A stretch of DNA of 64,000 nucleotides from Ailanthus altissimus (GCA_946807835.1 OX327690.1:17456501-17520500); one strand, 5' to 3'; shown: positions 49,438-60,946, counted from the first letter of the stretch. Notes: a model not told the origin generated them from the letters alone. Made by a program: numbers and translations.

Positions 49438-49438
49438 G
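49238..49438 (+). mobile_element. tRNA-derived SINE, one full and one partial copy
   Basis: At 49,318-49,438 there is AACCTAGTAGTAAAAAGC (box A-like), then GGAGTTTGAATCCCCC (box B-like, near GGTTCGAATCC) and a (TAA/AAT)n tail. This is the layout of plant tRNA-derived SINEs. A shorter copy, AACCTAGTGGTAATGAAGG...GAGTTTAAAATCC..., with its own AATAAT tail lies directly upstream at 49,238-49,305. Confidence 0.6.
49399..49438. repeat. (AAT)n microsatellite, SINE tail
   Basis: About twelve AAT triplets form the 3' tail of the SINE. Confidence 0.9.
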
Positions 49439-49611
49439 CTTTTAGAAAAATTATCCTCAAACTTTATTTTTTGTATACAAAAATTATAATTAAATATTTT
49501 TTGTTTTAGTATTCAAAAGAGAAAATAATATTCTACAAGAAATAAATATTAACCTTTTATACTATAAAGTGTTCAAGTTTGTATTATTGAAATTATATGT
49601 TTTTTTTTATA

Positions 49612-49935
49612 AAAAAAACTAAGTCTGTTCCTCCAAAAAATTATCCCTTGTGTATTCCGAATCAAGTTACACATGCTAGCAAAAACCAAATAGGTCTAAC
49701 ATTTGTTGAAGGCATTAGCCCTGCAAAAGAAAAAAAAGCTTAAAGTCAAACTTGCTTTTTTCTTTTTAATCGTAGTCACGTTTTTAAGCTTAAAGGCTTA
49801 AAAGTTTTTCCTTTTTATTACTTTTGCAATTACTTTTTCATATACTCTTCCCTTTAAAGTTCTTATTAAAGTCAATTGCAAGAACAATGAATAATGCTTA
49901 AGTAAGCAATAAGTTTCATCATTTTTTCGTTATAA
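49612..49935 (+). repeat. Left terminal inverted repeat of the MULE
   Basis: Aligns in reverse complement with 59535-59827. The best matched core is the double TTAAGCTTAAA...GCTTAA near 49,790 (left) and 59,668-59,690 (right). Identity looks like roughly 70-75% by eye, so the insertion is old. Confidence 0.75.
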
Positions 49936-51126
49936 TATATTCTGATCTGTGGTAAATTATAAAGTTTGTAATTATTCTTAACAATTGCTTTTGTATAAAA
50001 ATTTAAATTTTTTTTACACTATCGTTAGTAATTATGTGTAACTTTTTCTTCCTTTTCTATAATTTATTTTTGTTTAGAGATATCATGTTTTAATGTTAAT
50101 TTATAATTTTTGAATTTGTTAAAGATTGACTTTATTATATAAGAATTGTTGGCTTTGATTTTATACTTTTTGGTCAAATTGAAAGTCAAAGTTAAAATTT
50201 TCAGTCAACAGTTAAATATAAGCTTTATGGAAACGATTATGGCACGTGAATGGATTAATTCTACTCTTCACAATAACCTCTAATGCTTAAGATCTTCAAT
50301 GTTATAAAAGAACAATTGGCTAAGGTTAATAGACGGTGGTTTCAATGAAAACTTTTTGGTGCCTAAGAAAGAATAATAGTGTTTTAGAGAAAAAAATATG
50401 GTGATATGAAGAGAATAACAAAGAAGAGTGATTTTTTGGAGAGAGAGAAAAAAATATTATATTATGTAAGGGAATAACTCCTATTTTTAAAGTTTGGTGT
50501 AGTTAGGGCCGTATAGTATAATAGACTCCTCATCTTTATGAAGTTTTATCACTCTTTGAACTCTTTTGAGGATGTATTTAATTTATCATTGGACTCTTAT
50601 GTGTTATATTCTAATTGTCTTTTATCTATTTGAGGGTTGCATTTACCTCATCTTCGGACTCTTTTAGAGCTATCATTGGAATATTGGTAGTGTTCATCTT
50701 AGATGATGAGTAATTAACTTTTGATTAGTCTTGTTGAGAAGTGATTAAACCTGATAAGGAGTACTTAAGCCTCTAAGAGAAATTAAGAGGGTCTAATAAT
50801 CATCTATGTTCATGTAAGAAGGAGCTCATTAGACATATATTAAGACTCATTGGCCTTAGTTTAGGGGGTGTTCATCTCTAATCAAGAAGGGCTTTCTTTC
50901 TTGTAGAATGATAAGCACTCTACCATAAGGTGGTGGGTATTGAAACTATGATCTAATTTAATATTATTTTTGGGCTCAACATGGTCCTTTTAGGCTTTGG
51001 TAGGAGTCTTTAGATATCATAAGCTTTGTTGGACTAGGAAGATTGACCCTTGTACTCCTTTAAGTTGATATCGACCCCCTTGAGCCTTTATAGATTAAGC
51101 TGCCTATATTCTAAGGGGCAACAAAA

Positions 51127-52424
51127 ATGAAGCACTTAAATGAAATCCATAAAGTTGGAGATTTGGAGAAATTTAATAAAGATGATGGTTTGGAAGATAA
51201 TGTTGTAGAAGTTGAGGATACTGATAATGTAGATAGTATAGAACAAAATTTAGAAGAACTAAAGGTTGAGATGTTATTTGACAATGTTGATAAAATATTC
51301 ACTTTTTACAACAACTATACAAAAAATAGGATTTCTAGTGAGCCGAAGAACATGTAAATAAGAAAGTGATGGTATATTAAGATGGGTAACATTTTCATGT
51401 GCATGAAGCGACAAATCAAAGTACATCTAGAAATACCTTGAGACTGCATGTATACACAAAACTTGATTTCAAAGTTAGGATTGGAGATTGAGTCTGAGTA
51501 AATCAAGCTTTTTTCTAATGTAATCAAAATATTAGCTCGCGTATTAAGAGACAACTTGATATAAATGATCAAGTGGGGATTAGAGTTAACAAAAGTTTAA
51601 TTCTTTTATTATTAAAGTTGATGGGTATGATAAAATCCCATTCTTAGAAAAACAATTGTAGAAATTATATTAAAAAAACTTAGATGATTATGACTTGGGC
51701 AAAGAGATGCTATTGTAATTCAAAGATATTTTTTTGAAGATGTATACAAAATATATGAAGTTTTTCTTTAGTATGAACTTGGATGAGAAAGGTAGATTAA
51801 AAAATATTTTATAGACAAATTCAAGAAGTAGGGCGACTTATAATGAATTTAGAGATGTTGTTACATTTGATAATACATATCTAACAAATAAATATAACAT
51901 GCAATTTTCTCCTTTTGTAGGAGTTAACATCATGGCCAGTTAAATTTGTCAGGATGTGCTTGGTTTCATGTGAGGATATTGAGATATTTATTTAGTTATT
52001 TCAAACATGGTTTGTATGTATGTTTAATAATTACTGACTAGGATATAGCAATAAAAAAAGTAATTGAGATTATTTTCCTATTACTAGACATCAATAATGC
52101 TTAGGGCACATTCTTAAAAAATTACCTAAAAAGTTAGAGGCCGCAAGGAATATAAGTCTATTACGTTGGCTTTATAAAGTGTTATTGATGAATCATCAAG
52201 CCCTATCATATTTGAAGAAGGTTGGCATGACATGATTTTCAAATATAATCTAATCGATAATAAATAGTAGATTGGATTGTATGATGAGAGACATTGTTAG
52301 ATACCATATTTTGTAAAAAGTGATTTTTGGGTAGGGATGCCGACCACTTAGCATTGTGAGAATGTCACTACACTTTTATGAAGGATATGGTAACTCAAAA
52401 ATAATTTTGAAATAATTTGTAGAA
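51127..52424 (+). pseudogene. FAR1/FHY3-type MULE transposase remnant, 5' part
   Basis: An acidic N-terminus leads into VEMLFDNVDKIFTFYNNYTK (51,270-51,330), a FAR1 DNA-binding domain start. The MULE core follows at about 51,700-52,330: FFFSMNLDEKGRLKNI, YNEFRDVVTFDNTYLTNKY, PFVGVN, then a short-form SCEDIETFIWLFQTWL, and GLYDERH further on. These are in the order of the family. Multiple stops and frameshifts inactivate it. Expressed FAR1-related genes share this domain, but the flanking TIRs favour a transposon copy. Translation stops matching at 52,424, where the copia element starts, and resumes at 58,020. Confidence 0.75.
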
Positions 52425-53190
52425 TGTTGAAGCGGAAGCACACAAACAAAGCTAAACAATTCATCCAAGTAATATAATAATGCAGAATAAGTTATTAAGA
52501 AATAAAAGAGAGAAATGGGTAGAAGAAGAACACACAAAGAATTACGTGGTTCGGCAACTTGCCTACGTCTACGGCAGATCAAGATCACACTCTTTATTAT
52601 GAATCACAAGGCAACAACAAAGTATGCCTATTACAAGAAAGATCACAAAGAAAAATCTTTCTTGCTCTCTAGGAATTTTCTCTCACAAAGAACCACTAAG
52701 AATAATCACTAAGATTATTATTGATTACCAAGATCTCTCTAAGATCACAAAGATCTCACTAACTTGATCACAAAAATTGTCAAGATGTGTTTACAAGCCA
52801 ATTGATAGCCTTTATATAGGCCTTGGGATGTCCTAGGTTTTCCCTATACGTGTGGGAGTCGTATTAGGGAGTTCTAGAGCAAGTGGGAGACGAAATTAGA
52901 AAGTTTCCTAATTTCGGGATACTGTTCTCGCATCCAGCGCTGGGATCTCGTCGCTCCAGCGCTGGCGCACTTTCTGCTGAGCAATGTGGCGCTGGCTTCC
53001 TAGCGCCGTGGCACTAACATAGAAGAATTTGCGCTACAGCGCCCATACCTGATCACTACGGCGCTAGCGCCTGGTGCGCCCTTCTTCGTTTTTCGCCTCC
53101 TTTCGCGTCCATCTTCAATCCGTGCACACCCTACGCACTTGACTTGATCCCCAAATCATATTCTAATAATTTTTAATCAATATTCTCACA
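52425..53190 (-). repeat. 3' LTR of the copia element (766 bp)
   Basis: Read on the plus strand it starts TGTTGAAGCGG and ends ATTCTCACA. It is 22 bp longer than the other LTR. The extra bases lie in the GC-rich block at about 52,930-53,085, which carries CCAGCGCTGG, GGCGCT and GCGCC words. Elsewhere the two LTRs differ by a few percent by eye. Confidence 0.95.
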
Positions 53191-53259
53191 AATCCCCTCC
53201 TTGATTCAAAATCATTCACAAAGTAAATCGATCTCTCATTTTCGCATCTTCGGTTACCC

Positions 53260-56200
53260 TCACAAAGTAGTGACTCCGGTTAAGTCCTTGCATAGAACGA
53301 ACTTAACCGAAGGCAGTGGCTTAGTCAACATATCAGCAGGGTTTTTAGATGATGCTATCTTTGTCAGACTAACTTCACCACTTTGGACGATCTCACGAAT
53401 GTAATGGAGCCTCACATCAATGTGTTTCGACCTCTCGTGGAACACTTGATGCTTACTTAGGTGTATGGCACTCTGGCTGTCACAGTATACACCGGTGTTT
53501 ACATCTTTACGAGCCAATATCTCCATGCATATGCCTTTTAACCACACGACCTCTTTTATAGCATCACCAACAGCTATGTACTCTGCCTCTGTGGTAGAAA
53601 GTGCAACCACATATTGTAGAACTAATCTCTAACACACATTACACCCAAACACTGTGAATACGTAGCCCGTCAACGATCTTCTCTTGTCAAGATCACCTGC
53701 ATAATCTGAGTCTACGTACCCTCTTACCATTTCATTGTTGTCCTCGTCCCTCTTATACACCAACCCGTGATTCGACGTTCCCTTGAGATATCTTAGAATC
53801 CATTTTACTGCAAGCCAGTGATCTTTACCCGGATTCGCCATGTATCTACTCACCACACTCACAGCTTGTGCTATGTCTGGTCTTGTGCAAACCATTGCAT
53901 ACATGATGCTTCCCACAACGCTTGCATACGGTACTTTGCTCATCTGCAGTTTCTCATCCTCGGATGTCGGCGACTATGCTGCTGACAGTCTGAAATGCAT
54001 GGCCAAAGGAGAAGAGACAGCCTTCGCGTTTGACATACCAAACTTCTCCAGAATTTTAACTATATATCGCTGTTGGGACAAGAAGATAACATCTCTTCTT
54101 TCCCTCATAATGTTCATACCCAAAATTCTCTTCGCTGCTCCCAAATCCTTCATTTTAAACTCGCCACTTAACTGCTTCTTGAGCTTTTGTATTTTTTCCA
54201 TATTCTTGCATGCGATCAACATATCATCGACATATAGAAGCAAATACATCATCCCATAACTCATGTTCTTGAAGTACACGCATCCATCATACTTACTCCT
54301 ACTAAAGCCACAAGCCATCATAAACTTATCAAATCTTCTATACCACTGTCTAGGTGATTGCTTTAACCCGTATAATGACTTCTTTAGCAAACAAGCATGA
54401 TCTTCTTTACCGGGCTCCTCGAACCCTTGCGGCTGTGCTATATATATTGTTTCTTCAAGCTCTTCATGTAGAAAAGCTGTCTTTACATCCATCTGCTCTA
54501 GATGTAAATCAAGGTTTGCACACATAGCTAACAAAATCCTAATAGATGTGTGCTTGACAACCGGAGAGAATATCTCATAAAAATTGACTCCCTCTCTCTG
54601 AGTAAAACCTTGTGCTACTATCTTAGCTTTAAATCTCGTAGGATCAATCCCCGGTATCTCCTCCTTCACCTTATACACCTACTTGCACCCGACTAGCTTC
54701 TTTTGAGGTCTCTCCACCAACTTTCAGGTATTGTTCTTCCTAAGAGAACAAATTTCTTCTTTCATGGCCTGCTGCCATTCTTTCTTGTTTTCACTCTTCA
54801 TAGCCTCACCATATGTCCTAGGCTCATCATACTCAAGAGTGTAAGCAGAATTAAAAGCATGAGCAACTAAGTCTGCTTGTGCATACCTGACTGGTGAGTT
54901 AATCGTTCTCCTTAGCCTGTCTCTAGCAAGCTGGTACTCTTCAAGTTCCAACTCAGGAGTTCTAGTCTTCTTTTGGGTGGACTTGGAGGAACTTGCCGGT
55001 GTTCTTGGTTCATCTTCAAGGATCTCCTTGTTGAAGTATTGATCTGGGGGCATATCAGATCCATTTTCAGGCGCTACTTCAACTTTTATTGACTTGGGTG
55101 CTGCGTTTTTCTTGATCACAGGTTCTTCTTTCTCATCTACTTGGGAGGTTTTCAGCATCATCATCTCATTGAACGTTACATCACGGCTTATGATACTCCT
55201 TGGTGGTGTTAAGTCTTTACACCACACCTTGTATCCTTTTACTCCTTCGGGATATCCTATGAATACCCATTTGATAGCTCTAGGTTCCAACTTCCCCTCC
55301 TTAACATGTACAAAGGCAGGGCAATCAAATATTCTAAGATGGTCATACTTTGGAGGATTGCCAGACCATTTCTCTTCTGACGTCTTGAAGTCAATTGCTG
55401 AGGAGGGAATTCTGTTTATCAAGTAAGCAGTAGTCACTACAGCTTCTCCCCAGAATATCTTGGACATCTTCGCATTGGTAAGCATGCATCTAACCCTTTC
55501 AAGTAGGGTCCTGTTCATCCTCTCAGCTACCCCATTCTGCTGCTGTGTTGATCTTACTGTTCTATGCTTTGCAATCTCATGCTTGGCACAAAACCCATCA
55601 AACTCTCTGTTGCAAAACTCGAGGCTGTTGTCAGTCCTAAGCCTCTTTACCCTTTTACCAGTCTGATTTTCAACAAGAACCTTCCAAGTCTTGAATATTT
55701 CAAAGGCTTGATCCATGCTCTTCAACACATAGACCCACAGCTTCATCGAATAGTCATCAATCAAGATGAGAAAATATCTAGCACCACCACGAGTAGCTGT
55801 CTGAGCTGGTCCCCAAAGATCCGAGTATATGTAGTCAAGAGTCCCCTTAGTCTTGTGCTCGCCGGTACTGAACCTCACTCTATGTGCTTTCCCTAGTACA
55901 TAATGCTCACAAAACTCCAAGGGCTGGAACTTATCCTCTCCAAAGGCTTTTTGACTATATAACTCCTTTAGGTTTCTCTCGCCTAGGTGTGCCAGTCTAA
56001 GATGCCACAACTTGGTTTGCATACTCTCATCATCTACAAAGAATAGTGCAAAACCACTCACGACTTCACCCTTAAGCATATAAACACCTTTATGCTTCTC
56101 CCCTCTCATCACCACCATGAAACCTCTCAAAACTCTTAAAATCCTTCCGTCGATCCTGATGGAACACCCATTCTGGTCTAAAGTCCCTAGTGAGATCAAG

Positions 56201-57243
56201 TTTCTCTTCAAGTCAGGAACATACCTGACATCTGTCAACTCTCTCACTCGCCCATCATATAGCCTAAGTTTAACACTACCAATTCCCATAATATGACACG
56301 CAATGTCATTACCCATTAAGACCTTACCACCATTAATAGGCTGGAACTTTGTAAACCAAGACTTGTGCGGGCACATGTGAAAAGTACAACCAGAATCTAA
56401 AACCCATTGTTCAGAGTTCATACCATCAGTAGCGACGAGTGTCTCTGCACTGTCATAGCTATCATCATAAGCAAGCGCAACATTCGCTTTCTTCTTTTCC
56501 TGTGCTTTCTTCTCAGGACAGTCCTTTATGAAGTGCCCATCTTTCTTGCAACAATAGCACTTCCTAGGAGTCCTAGACTTCGACCTTGAGCCTTTTTTCT
56601 TCCCATCTCTATATGAGGGCCTTCCTCTTACAGATAAACTTTCTGCATTGCCCTCAGCCTGCTTTCCTAATAACTTTGAGTTTAATGATGATTTCACATC
56701 ACTCATCGTTAAACTCTCTCTGCCGTAGAGTAGCGTATCAACAAAACTCTCATAGCTCTTGGGGAGTGAACTCAGCAAGATAATTGCTCTATCTTCATCT
56801 TCTATCTTGATGTTGATAGACTCAAGATCAAGGATGATCTTATTGAAGGCGTCTATATGATCTTTCATCGGCGTCCCCTTTGACATGGACAGCTGATACA
56901 GCTTCTTCTTTATATGTAGTCTGTTGGCCAACGATTTTCTCATATAAAGAGAGTCAAGCTTCTTTCAAAGATCTATTGCCGTCGTCTCACCTGCTACTTC
57001 CCTTAGTACTTCATCACTCAATGACAGAACGATTGTGCTATGAGCTCTTTCTTAAATGTCCCTCATTTCTGCTTCTGCTCTAGATGACTCTAGCATCTTC
57101 TCTTCATCACTAGACGGAGCTGCAGTCTCTTTTAATGCCGAACCAAGTCTTTAGCTCACCAACAACGCTTTAACCTTCATCTTCCATAGATTGAAGTCAT
57201 TCGTACCGTTGAATTTCTCTACCTCATACTTGGGTGTGGCCAT
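53260..57243 (-). pseudogene. Copia gag-pol, one frame with seven stop codons
   Basis: A single uninterrupted reading frame of 1,328 codons from the ATG at 57243 to the stop at 53260, with no frameshift. In-frame stops lie at 57151-57153, 57052-57054, 56965-56967, 54724-54726, 54679-54681, 53974-53976 and 53629-53631. Domains in order: Gag; zinc knuckle CYCCKKDGHFIKDC; protease VLDSGCTFHMC; GAG-pre-integrase with H-x(n)-H but CEHY in place of CEHC; integrase core with Asp in YSDLWGP, Asp in RTDNS and Glu in GVAERMNRT; RT with the YVDD box (LLLYVDDML); RNase H starting near STTEAEYIA. At least three stops replace a conserved Trp and one a Gln. Antisense open frames in this span are shadows. 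Confidence 0.95.
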
Positions 57244-57275
57244 GTCTGCTTAGAACCAAAGCTTTGATACTAGTT

Positions 57276-58019
57276 TGTTGAAGCGGAAGCACACAAATAA
57301 AGCTAAACAATTCACCCAAGTAATATAATAATGCAGAATAAGTTATTAAGAAATAAAAGAGAGAAAGGGGTAGAAGAAGAACACACAAAGAATTACGTGG
57401 TTTGGCAACTTGCCTACATCTACGGCGGATCAAGATCACACTCTTTATTATGAATCACAAGGCAACCACAAAGTATGCCTATTACAAGAAAGATCACAAA
57501 GAAAACTCTCTCTTGCTCTCTAGGGATTTTCTCTCACAAAGAACCACTAAGAATAATCACTAAGATTATTGTTGATCACCAAGATCTCTCTAAGATCACA
57601 AAGATCTCACTAACTTGATCATAAAGATTGTCAAGATGTGTTTACAAGCCAATTGATAGCCTTTATATAGGCCTTGGGACATCCTAGGTTTTTCCTATAC
57701 GTGTGGGAGTCGTATTAGAGAGTCCTAGAGCAAGTGGGAGACGAAATTAGAAAGTTTCCTAATTTCAGGATACTGTTCCCGCATCCAGCGCTGGGATCTC
57801 GTCGCTCCAGCGCTGGCGCGCTTTCTGCTGAGCGCTGCGGCGCTAACATACTAGAATTTGCGCTGCAGCGCTGATGCCTGGTCACTGCGGCGCTAGCGCC
57901 TGGTGTGCCCTTCTTCATTTTTTGCCTCCTTTCGTGTCCGTCTTCGATCCGTGCGCACCCTATGCACTTGGCTTGATCCCCAAATCATATTCCAATGATA
58001 TTTAATCAATATTCTCACA
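57276..58019 (-). repeat. 5' LTR of the copia element (744 bp)
   Basis: Directly repeated copy of 52425-53190 with the same TG...CA ends. Its GC-rich block lies at about 57,785-57,905 and is shorter. The primer-binding site adjoins its left side. Confidence 0.95.
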
Positions 58020-58700
58020 TAGAACAATATGATAATGCATTGTGAAATAAAATTAAAAAGAAGCTCTAGTAAATACTAACATGCTTTCTCAGCAACTATA
58101 ATGTGTAACAACATATGAGATGAAGAAACAAATTTGAAAGGTTTACAAAATCTCCAAGTTTCAAGAATTTCAACAAGAGTTGATAAGTAAAATTTATTAT
58201 GAATTATTTCATTACGTGGGTTCAAAATATGAAATAAGAGAAGATGAGAATGTAAAAAAAGAACTTATTTTAAAGTTTCATTACAAAATGATGAGTGTGA
58301 AATTAGTTGTAGTTATAAAAGATTTGAATTTAGAGGAATAATTTATAGATATACTATTACAGTATTAATACACAATGATATAATTTTAGTTTCAGAGAAG
58401 TATATTCTACGAAGATAAAAAACACAATGTGTGAAGATGTCATAGTAAGCTAAAAATTAGTTATGATGCATGGAGTTCTATAGTTGAACAGAATGCGATA
58501 TAAAAAAAAAGTGTACTACTTTTACTAAGGTTGCAGATATAGCTCAAAAGGATGAAGAATGTTATAATAATGTGTTGGATTAGATCAATAGTGCATAAAA
58601 AAAAACGTCAAAGAAAGTACGTTGTAAAGGTAAGTAAGTAACTTTTGTTGTTCACAAAAGTTGTAACACTAATATTGATAGTATAACAACTGAGACCCAA
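58020..58700 (+). pseudogene. FAR1/FHY3-type MULE transposase remnant, 3' part
   Basis: The frame resumes immediately after the copia element with the FVEQYDNAL-like segment that follows the MULE core in FAR1 proteins. Degenerate matches to the C-terminal half run to about 58,700. Stops are frequent. Beyond this, up to the right TIR at 59,535, there is only AT-rich sequence, with an ACACACATATAC/GTGTGTGTGT palindrome near 59,168-59,192. Confidence 0.65.
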
Positions 58701-59534
58701 AGCATACTTGATCCAATAACAACTTAAAGTAGCAGTCTACAATTTTCAAAAAATCAAGGCCAAAGACAAAGAAGGTTTTATCTCAAAGAAGTATAGAGAT
58801 AAGTTTATTAAGGAAAATACCTAAATGTATATACTTTCAAACTATTTATATATTTTTAATCTGACATTAAAATTATAAAATTTACAACAAGTGGACCATC
58901 ATCGTTTGAATTGGGTAATAAAATTTCAACATACGATAGCAATACGATGATAATATGTGTCTTGTGTAACTAAACTTATTATTATTTTGCTATAGTTTAG
59001 TGTAAATTTATTGTTTCAAACATAGTTTACTATATTTGTAGGTATATGCTTACTTGAATCAATCAATTAAGAGCTATTTATCCTCATTTGAGATATGATT
59101 CTTACATGATATGTGTTATTAAATTTATTATTTTATTTATGTCTATCTTTGCTTCATTTTTAAGCATCACACACATATACGTGTGTGTGTGTATTACAAT
59201 ATCAATAATAAGCAATTCCTTGACATGCTAATAATGCACCTTATATTTCATCAAAGATGATTTATGAAGGTTCTCAATATATGAATTATTAATAATTACT
59301 TCCATAAAATAATAGAGAGGTTGATCTTGGTGTACTCAGAAGCAATAAATCAAATATAATTAAGTGAATTTTATCATTTTAGTTGATTATATATTTATTT
59401 TTTTTGTGTAATTTAAATTTAGACTATTTATGCCTATGTTAAGTTGTTGATGTTATTGACATTTTTTCTTTGAAATTTAAATATTATAAAATATAAGTTA
59501 TTAATTTTATTTAATATAATTGATTTTTTTATAA

Positions 59535-59827
59535 TAAAATATATGATAAACTTATTATATAAGTAGTTATTGTTCATCATTCATGCATTCGACTTCAATA
59601 AAAACTTTAAAGGAAAGAGTATGTAAAAAGGTAATTGTAAAAAATATTTTAAAAAAAGTTCTTAAGCTTTTAAGCTTAAAAACATGACCATGATTAAAAA
59701 AAAAGTTTGAGTGTGAGTTTTTTTTATAGGACTCGTTTCTTTAATAAATGTTAAACATTTTTACTTTTAGCTAATATGTATAAACTTAATTCAGGATATA
59801 TTCTAGATAATTCAAAGTGAGTTTTTT
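59535..59827 (-). repeat. Right terminal inverted repeat of the MULE
   Basis: Reverse-complement partner of 49612-49935. The paired TTAAGCTTTTAAGCTTAAAAAC block lies at about 59,670-59,690. The outer tip abuts plastid-derived sequence. Confidence 0.75.
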
Positions 59828-59828
59828 G

Positions 59829-60098
59829 AGATTAACGAGCGGGAATTGTCGAGGTATTTGTGCAAATAGGTATATTCCATGGAATCGAAGAAACTATCAA
59901 GATGAAATAATTGATGATAATAACTATAAGTATACGAAAGAACCCTTTTTTTGTAATTCCTATGTTGCAATTGGAGCTTATCGACAAAAAAGAATCAATT
60001 TAGATAGTTTATTGTAGCTCCTATGGTGATTAGATCAACGCGTTATTGCTTCAAAGGAAACTCCCATCAAAGTTCACTATGAATCTTTGGGTACCTAA
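59829..60098 (+). other. Nuclear plastid DNA fragment: rpoC1 3' part
   Basis: The translation contains [14 protein letters not shown], then [21 protein letters not shown], then RLDQRVIASKE and VHYESLGT. This is the C-terminal region of the plastid RNA polymerase beta' subunit (rpoC1), in the right order and frame. A TAG stop and several substitutions show it is not functional. Similarity fades after GGTACCTA near 60,098. It begins within a few bases of the MULE tip. Plastid origin is nearly certain; the exact edges need an alignment. Confidence 0.9.
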
Positions 60099-60240
60099 AT
60101 AGATTTATTATTTTTAATAAAACATTCTTACACATCACATGGTAAGAATTTATTAGAACTCACTTATATTAACCTTACCTACTATATAATATAGATGTTT
60201 ACTCTTACAAAAGAGGGTTAACTCTGACCCCAAAAAAAAT

Positions 60241-60946
60241 CTTAAAGTGGAAGTAATAAATTTAAGTAATATTATGCAATAACAAGTAATTAAGAATAAA
60301 TCAAAAAAAATATATATAAAAAATTTAAGTGATTTGATAACTTGCCTACATTCATAGTAGATCAAGATCTCACTTTTTTTATTAATGAATCACAAGGCAC
60401 TCACAAGTATGCTTTTATAAGAAAAAAACTCTAACTTCACAAAAAACACTCTCAATTGTACTCACAAAGGCCTTACAATTGACCTCTCTTATAAACTAGG
60501 GATGTTTGTGTTGTAATTGTTGTGATGTATTCAAAAGTCAATATAAAGCCTTTAAATAGGCTTTGAACGCCTTAAGAAAATCCTAAACCAAGTGGGAACA
60601 AGTTTGGAGAATCCTAGATCTCACTTAGGATAACATATGGGGGGGGCGCATAACATGTAATGGTGCTGCGGCCTAGACTTATTGGCGCTGTAACGCCACT
60701 TCTTCTTGCTTGAGTGCCGCGGCCCAGACTTATAGGCGTCGTGGCACTAGTTACCTAGGGGCCAATGCCGCGACCCTATTTTATTAGCTTCTTGACGCCA
60801 ATTTCTTGGTGCCACAGCTTCACTTTAGGCTGTGGCACTGTAGCTCTTCTATGCCTTCTCGCATTCAATTTGCTTCCTCACGTCCCCTATACACTTGGCT
60901 TGATCCCAAAATCATATCCTGATAATTTTTAATCCACTTTCTCATA
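60241..60946 (-). repeat. 3' LTR of a second, older copia copy (~706 bp)
   Basis: Aligns along its length with 52425-53190: GTGGAAGTA-ATAA at the start, AACTTGCCTAC...GATCAAGATC, CACAAGGCA, the GC-rich block at 60,640-60,840, and CTTGATCCC-AAATCATAT near the end. It is clearly more diverged than the two LTRs of the complete element. The terminal TG and CA have decayed. Confidence 0.85.

Larger units (their letters stand above)
52425..58019 (-). mobile_element. Full-length Ty1/copia retrotransposon, 5,595 bp
   Basis: Two direct LTRs (52425-53190 and 57276-58019) flank one gag-pol frame on the minus strand. In element orientation, the 5' LTR is at 57276-58019. Next to it is a primer-binding site TAGTATCAAAGC (about 57262-57273), a variant of the initiator tRNA-Met type TGGTATCAGAGC. 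A purine tract AAGGAGGGGATT (53191-53202) precedes the 3' LTR. Domain order is Gag, protease, integrase, RT, RNase H, as in copia. Overall similarity to TNT1-94-type polyproteins suggests the Tork lineage; this is inference. The element is dead through stop codons but structurally complete. Confidence 0.95.
52420..58024. other. Target-site duplication TAGAA around the copia element
   Basis: TAGAA at 52420-52424 and again at 58020-58024, directly outside the two LTRs. A perfect 5-bp direct repeat is the expected integration footprint of a copia integrase. Confidence 0.95.
49612..59827 (+). mobile_element. Mutator-like element, FAR1 type, with long TIRs
   Basis: Long diverged inverted repeats bound the unit: left about 49612-49935, right about 59535-59827. 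Shared marks, in order from each tip, are AAAAAACT, TAACATTT, TTTTTAAGCTTAAA-GCTTAA, TACTCTT-CCTTTAAAGTT and AATAAGTTT. The unit encodes a FAR1-like MULE transposase remnant on the plus strand and is about 4.6 kb without the 5.6-kb copia element inserted in it. Exact tips and the expected 9-bp target duplication are not resolved by eye. Bases 49,936-51,110 contain no recognised coding sequence. Confidence 0.7.

Noticed and set aside
51127..51357. A small acidic protein gene of 76 aa
   Set aside because: It is the N-terminal piece of the FAR1/MULE transposase remnant, whose other parts follow downstream with broken frame.
55094..55896. Plus-strand open frames of about 110 codons opposite the copia gag-pol
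   Set aside because: They are antisense shadows of the integrase and RT coding strand, with no similarity or start context of their own.
59817..60017. A 66-codon nuclear gene
   Set aside because: The product is plainly rpoC1-derived and ends at a stop inside a conserved region.
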